The notes under the pieces: model-generated | Told to the model about the DNA's origin: nothing | Databases searched by the model: none | What the model saw: the letters and a program-made list of their open reading frames with translations, nothing else | From: Cellulomonas sp. B6 | Lineage (GTDB): Bacteria > Actinomycetota > Actinomycetes > Actinomycetales > Cellulomonadaceae | Length of the DNA stretch: 39,664 bases | NCBI RefSeq assembly: GCF_001462455.1 | Contig: NZ_LNTD01000036.1 | Location: 1 to 39,664 of the forward strand | Reading direction: 5' to 3' | In this document: piece after piece, positions 37,413 through 39,664 of the stretch | Position numbering within the stretch: position 1 is the stretch's first letter | Layout: each line of letters starts with the position of its first letter | Made by a program: the position numbers and the translations under genes

Positions 37413-38339
37413 TCAGTCGTCGGCGTCGTCGGCGTCGTCGGCCGGCTCCGGCCAGGTCAGCACCCAGCCGTCGAGCTCGGCGCGGTGCTCCTCGACGTAC
37501 GCGGTCTGCGCCGTCCGCATGGCGTCGTCGACGGCTCGCTCCAGCCCCACCTGCTCGTCGCAGCCGACGTCGGCGGTCGCGACGCGCAGCTCGAGCTCGC
37601 GCAGCTCGCTGCGCCGCGGCTCGGGGATCGGGCCCGCGCCGCCGGGGCGGGCGGCGTCGACCTTGCCCTGCACGTCCGCGCGCGCGTCGGCCGGGGTCTC
37701 GTACCCCGGCACCCCCGCGTCGTCCATGCAGACCCGCCACTCCTCCTCCAGGGCGGCCACGGCGGGGGACTCCCTCGCCTCGGCGTTGAGGCGGGACGCC
37801 TCCTGGAAGAAGTGCAGGAACGTCTCGTCGGACCAGGCGTCGTCGCCGTCGGGCTGCAGCGCGGCGCAGCCTCTCTCGGGCTCGCCGACGGGGCCGTCAA
37901 GGGCGAGCTGGTAGGCCTCGCGCTCGGCAGGGCTCATCGCCGCGACCCTCTCCTGGTTGGGGTCCTCGGCGGTCTGCTCCGAGGTGGACGTGCCGAGGCC
38001 CTCGACCATGCCGTAGCCGTGCTCACGCGTCCACGCGGAGTCGCCGCCCGGTGCCCAGACGACGCCGGACGACCAGGTGTCCCCGAACGGCACGTGGTCG
38101 AAGCCCTGCGCGTGCATGCACGCCGCGACCGCGTCGGCGCCGGCGATGCGCGCGCGCTCGGCCGCGGCCGTGGTGCGCGCGAGGTACTCGGCGGTGTACT
38201 CGTTCAGCGGGCCGGCCATCGTCGGTTCGTCGGTCACGGCCCCGCCGTCGCTGCACGCCGACGGCGCGGCCGCCACCACGACGGCTGCCAGCACGGTCCG
38301 GACGGCCCGCTGCACCCCTGCCCTGCGTCGCCCCTGCAC
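37413..38339 (-). CDS. Lipoprotein of unknown family (B), divergent paralogue of A
   Basis: About 308 residues from GTG 38339; GTG 38315 is an in-frame alternative. The hydrophobic signal ends Ala-Pro-Ser-Ala before Cys29. Cysteine blocks match lipoprotein A in order: Ala-Ala-Cys-Met-His-Ala-Gln-Gly-Phe-Asp-His, Glu-Arg-Gly-Cys, Arg-Val-Cys-Met-Asp-Asp-Ala-Gly and Asp-Val-Gly-Cys-Asp-Glu, and a Met-Ser-Pro-Ala-Glu-Arg segment matches Met-Ser-Glu-Ser-Glu-Gln of A. The C-terminus is an Asp-Asp-Ala repeat. The four spaced cysteines suggest two disulfides outside the membrane. It lies 49 bases from galK and has its own likely leaderless promoter, so any link to galactose is doubtful. Function unknown. 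Confidence 0.72.
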   Translation of the reverse strand: MQGRRRAGVQRAVRTVLAAVVVAAAPSACSDGGAVTDEPTMAGPLNEYTAEYLARTTAAAERARIAGADAVAACMHAQGFDHVPFGDTWSSGVVWAPGGDSAWTREHGYGMVEGLGTSTSEQTAEDPNQERVAAMSPAEREAYQLALDGPVGEPERGCAALQPDGDDAWSDETFLHFFQEASRLNAEARESPAVAALEEEWRVCMDDAGVPGYETPADARADVQGKVDAARPGGAGPIPEPRRSELRELELRVATADVGCDEQVGLERAVDDAMRTAQTAYVEEHRAELDGWVLTWPEPADDADDADD

Positions 38340-38346
38340 GAGCAGG

Positions 38347-38352
38347 ACACTA
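38347..38352 (-). promoter_or_regulatory. Candidate -10 element of lipoprotein B
   Basis: TAGTGT on the minus strand ends 7 bases before GTG 38339, the spacing for a leaderless transcript. The same hexamer serves the glyA transcript at 28587. Confidence 0.45.
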
Positions 38353-38388
38353 GCCAGGCTGGCGGTGCGGCGGTGCCGGTTCGGCGGG

Positions 38389-39630
38389 TCAGCCTGCGGG
38401 CGGCGCCGCGACGGCGACCGCGAACGCGGGCGCCGTGAGGCCCTGCGCGGCGAAGGCGGCCGCCACGGACCTCGCGACGGCCTCGAGGTCGTCCGCCCCG
38501 ACCAGCGCGATCGCCGAGCCACCGAACCCGCCGCCCGTCATGCGCGCGCCCCGTGCGCCCGCGGCCCGGGCCGCGTCGACCGCGACGTCGAGCTCGCGGC
38601 ACGACACCGCGTAGTCGTCGCGCAGCGACGCGTGCGACGCGTCCATGAGCGGGCCCACGGCCTCGACGGCGTCGGCGTCGAGCGCCGCGACGAACGCCGT
38701 CACGCGCGCGATCTCCGAGACCACGTGCCGCACGCGCGGCACCAGCGCCTCACCGTCGGGCGTCGCGGCCAGCGCCTCGAGCGCCCACGCGTCGCCGCGC
38801 GGGTCGTCCGCGACGTCCCGCAGCGAGCCGACTCCGAGGCGGCGCGCGGCCTCCTCGCACGAGGCCCGCCGCTGCGCGTACTCGCCGTCGACGTGCGAGT
38901 GCTCGGCGCGCGTGTCCACCACGAGCAGGGCGAGCCCGTGCGCCGCGAGGTCGAACGGCACGTGCCGCACGGCGCCGTCGCGGCAGTCGAGCAGCAGCGC
39001 GTGACCCGCGCGCGCCCGCAGCGACGCGGCCTGGTCCATGCCACCGGTCGGGGCGCCGGCCATCTCGTTCTCGGCGCGCACGCACACCTCGGCCAGCGTC
39101 GCGCGGCCGGCGTCGTCGGTCGCCGCACCAGTCGTGTCCACCGTCCCGGCCAGGCCCAGGCCGTGCAGCGCGTCGAGCGCGACCGCCACGGACGCCTCGA
39201 GCGCGGCGGACGACGACAGGCCCGCGCCGAACGGCACGCACGAGTCGATCGCGAGGTCGAACCCGCCCACGGCGTGCCCCGCCTCGCGCAGCGCCCACGC
39301 GACGCCCACGACGTACGCGGCCCAGCCGCCCACCCCGCCGGGTGCCGCGTCGGCCAGGCGCACCTCGCGCACGCCCGACGGCTCCTGCGCCGAGACCAGG
39401 CGCACAAGGTCGTCGTCGCGCCGTGCGACCGCGGCGTACGTGCGGTGCGGCAGCGCGATCGGCAGCGCGAGGCCGTCGTTGTAGTCCGTGTGCTCGCCGA
39501 TGAGGTTGACGCGCCCCGGCGCCGACCACACGCCCTCGGGTGCGGCGCCGTACGTCGCGACGAACAGGTCTCGCGCGCGCCGCTCACCCTCGGCGCGGTC
39601 CCACGCGGGGGTCCAGACGGGTGTCGTCAT
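38389..39630 (-). CDS. galK: Galactokinase
   Basis: A 413-residue cytoplasmic GHMP kinase that phosphorylates galactose at C1, the first step of the Leloir pathway. The ATG at 39630 follows GGAG. Family marks are Gly39-Arg-Val-Asn-Leu-Ile-Gly-Glu-His-Thr-Asp-Tyr-Asn (sugar site), Val-Pro-Phe-Gly-Ala-Gly-Leu-Ser-Ser-Ser-Ala-Ala (ATP loop, near residues 132-143), Gly-Gly-Met-Asp-Gln-Ala-Ala carrying the catalytic Asp, and Met-Thr-Gly-Gly-Gly-Phe-Gly-Gly near the C-terminus. The length is normal to slightly long. In many actinobacteria galT precedes galK. Upstream sequence here is too short to show it, but the start codon overlaps a possible in-frame TGA (ATGA). It may use galactose released by the sugar cassettes in this window. 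Confidence 0.95.
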   Translation of the reverse strand: MTTPVWTPAWDRAEGERRARDLFVATYGAAPEGVWSAPGRVNLIGEHTDYNDGLALPIALPHRTYAAVARRDDDLVRLVSAQEPSGVREVRLADAAPGGVGGWAAYVVGVAWALREAGHAVGGFDLAIDSCVPFGAGLSSSAALEASVAVALDALHGLGLAGTVDTTGAATDDAGRATLAEVCVRAENEMAGAPTGGMDQAASLRARAGHALLLDCRDGAVRHVPFDLAAHGLALLVVDTRAEHSHVDGEYAQRRASCEEAARRLGVGSLRDVADDPRGDAWALEALAATPDGEALVPRVRHVVSEIARVTAFVAALDADAVEAVGPLMDASHASLRDDYAVSCRELDVAVDAARAAGARGARMTGGGFGGSAIALVGADDLEAVARSVAAAFAAQGLTAPAFAVAVAAPPAG

Positions 39631-39664
39631 GTCGTGCTCCGGGGTGGTCGCGTCGGTCGGGGCG
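39627..39664 (-). other. Possible 3' end of a galT-like gene at the window edge
   Basis: One minus-strand frame is open from the window edge to a TGA at 39629-39627, overlapping the galK start as ATGA. About a dozen codons are visible, too few to identify a product. galT would be the expected neighbour. This is a guess from gene order. Confidence 0.2.

Overview
The window is very GC-rich, densely coded DNA with GTG/ATG starts, ATGA/GTGA overlaps and actinobacterial families throughout: ECF sigma factors with membrane partners, a CU044_5270-like protein, ROK regulators, and a CBM2 on a secreted esterase. The mix of starch- and plant-polymer enzymes with several sugar transporters suggests a Cellulomonas-like member of the Micrococcales/Cellulomonadaceae. 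That assignment is inference from gene content; no marker gene settles it.

Layout. 1-792 (minus): ECF sigma factor and a truncated membrane partner. 981-2260 (plus): malate dehydrogenase and a DUF167 protein. 2406-8306 (plus): a 1,966-residue secreted amylopullulanase with two complete GH13 catalytic modules and three X25-type domains. 8585-21360 (plus): two successive paralogous five-gene sugar cassettes, each ChvE-type binding lipoprotein, MmsA twin ATPase, MmsB permease, ROK regulator, and an extra single-domain FrcA-like ATPase that has no permease of its own. 21484-24596 (minus): a small membrane protein, a CE1/PHB-depolymerase-like esterase with CBM2, and PurU. 24645-26833 (plus): GNAT acetyltransferase, a second ECF sigma factor and its CU044_5270-like partner. 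26847-28361: an EamA transporter and a MarR regulator transcribed divergently. 28587-30936 (plus): a ZTP (pfl) riboswitch, then glyA and folD. 31147-32501 (plus): a VOC/PhnB-like protein and exonuclease III. 32572-38339 (minus): a MacAB-like ABC system (adaptor with a peptidoglycan-binding domain, LolD-type ATPase, FtsX-type permease) preceded by two divergent paralogous lipoproteins of unknown family. 38389-39630 (minus): galactokinase.

How the genes fit together. The amylopullulanase and esterase would act on extracellular glucans and esterified polysaccharides. The two ChvE-MmsAB systems would import monosaccharides, and galactokinase would feed galactose into metabolism. The ZTP riboswitch links one-carbon supply (glyA, folD) to ZTP, the signal of 10-formyl-THF shortage, and PurU nearby also acts on 10-formyl-THF.

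Less expected items are the tandem cassettes with redundant ATPases, a related 13-bp palindrome in both cassette promoters, intergenic hairpins kept in the same place with different sequence, and the lipoprotein-plus-MacAB locus. I saw no tRNA, rRNA, CRISPR array, insertion sequence or phage gene.
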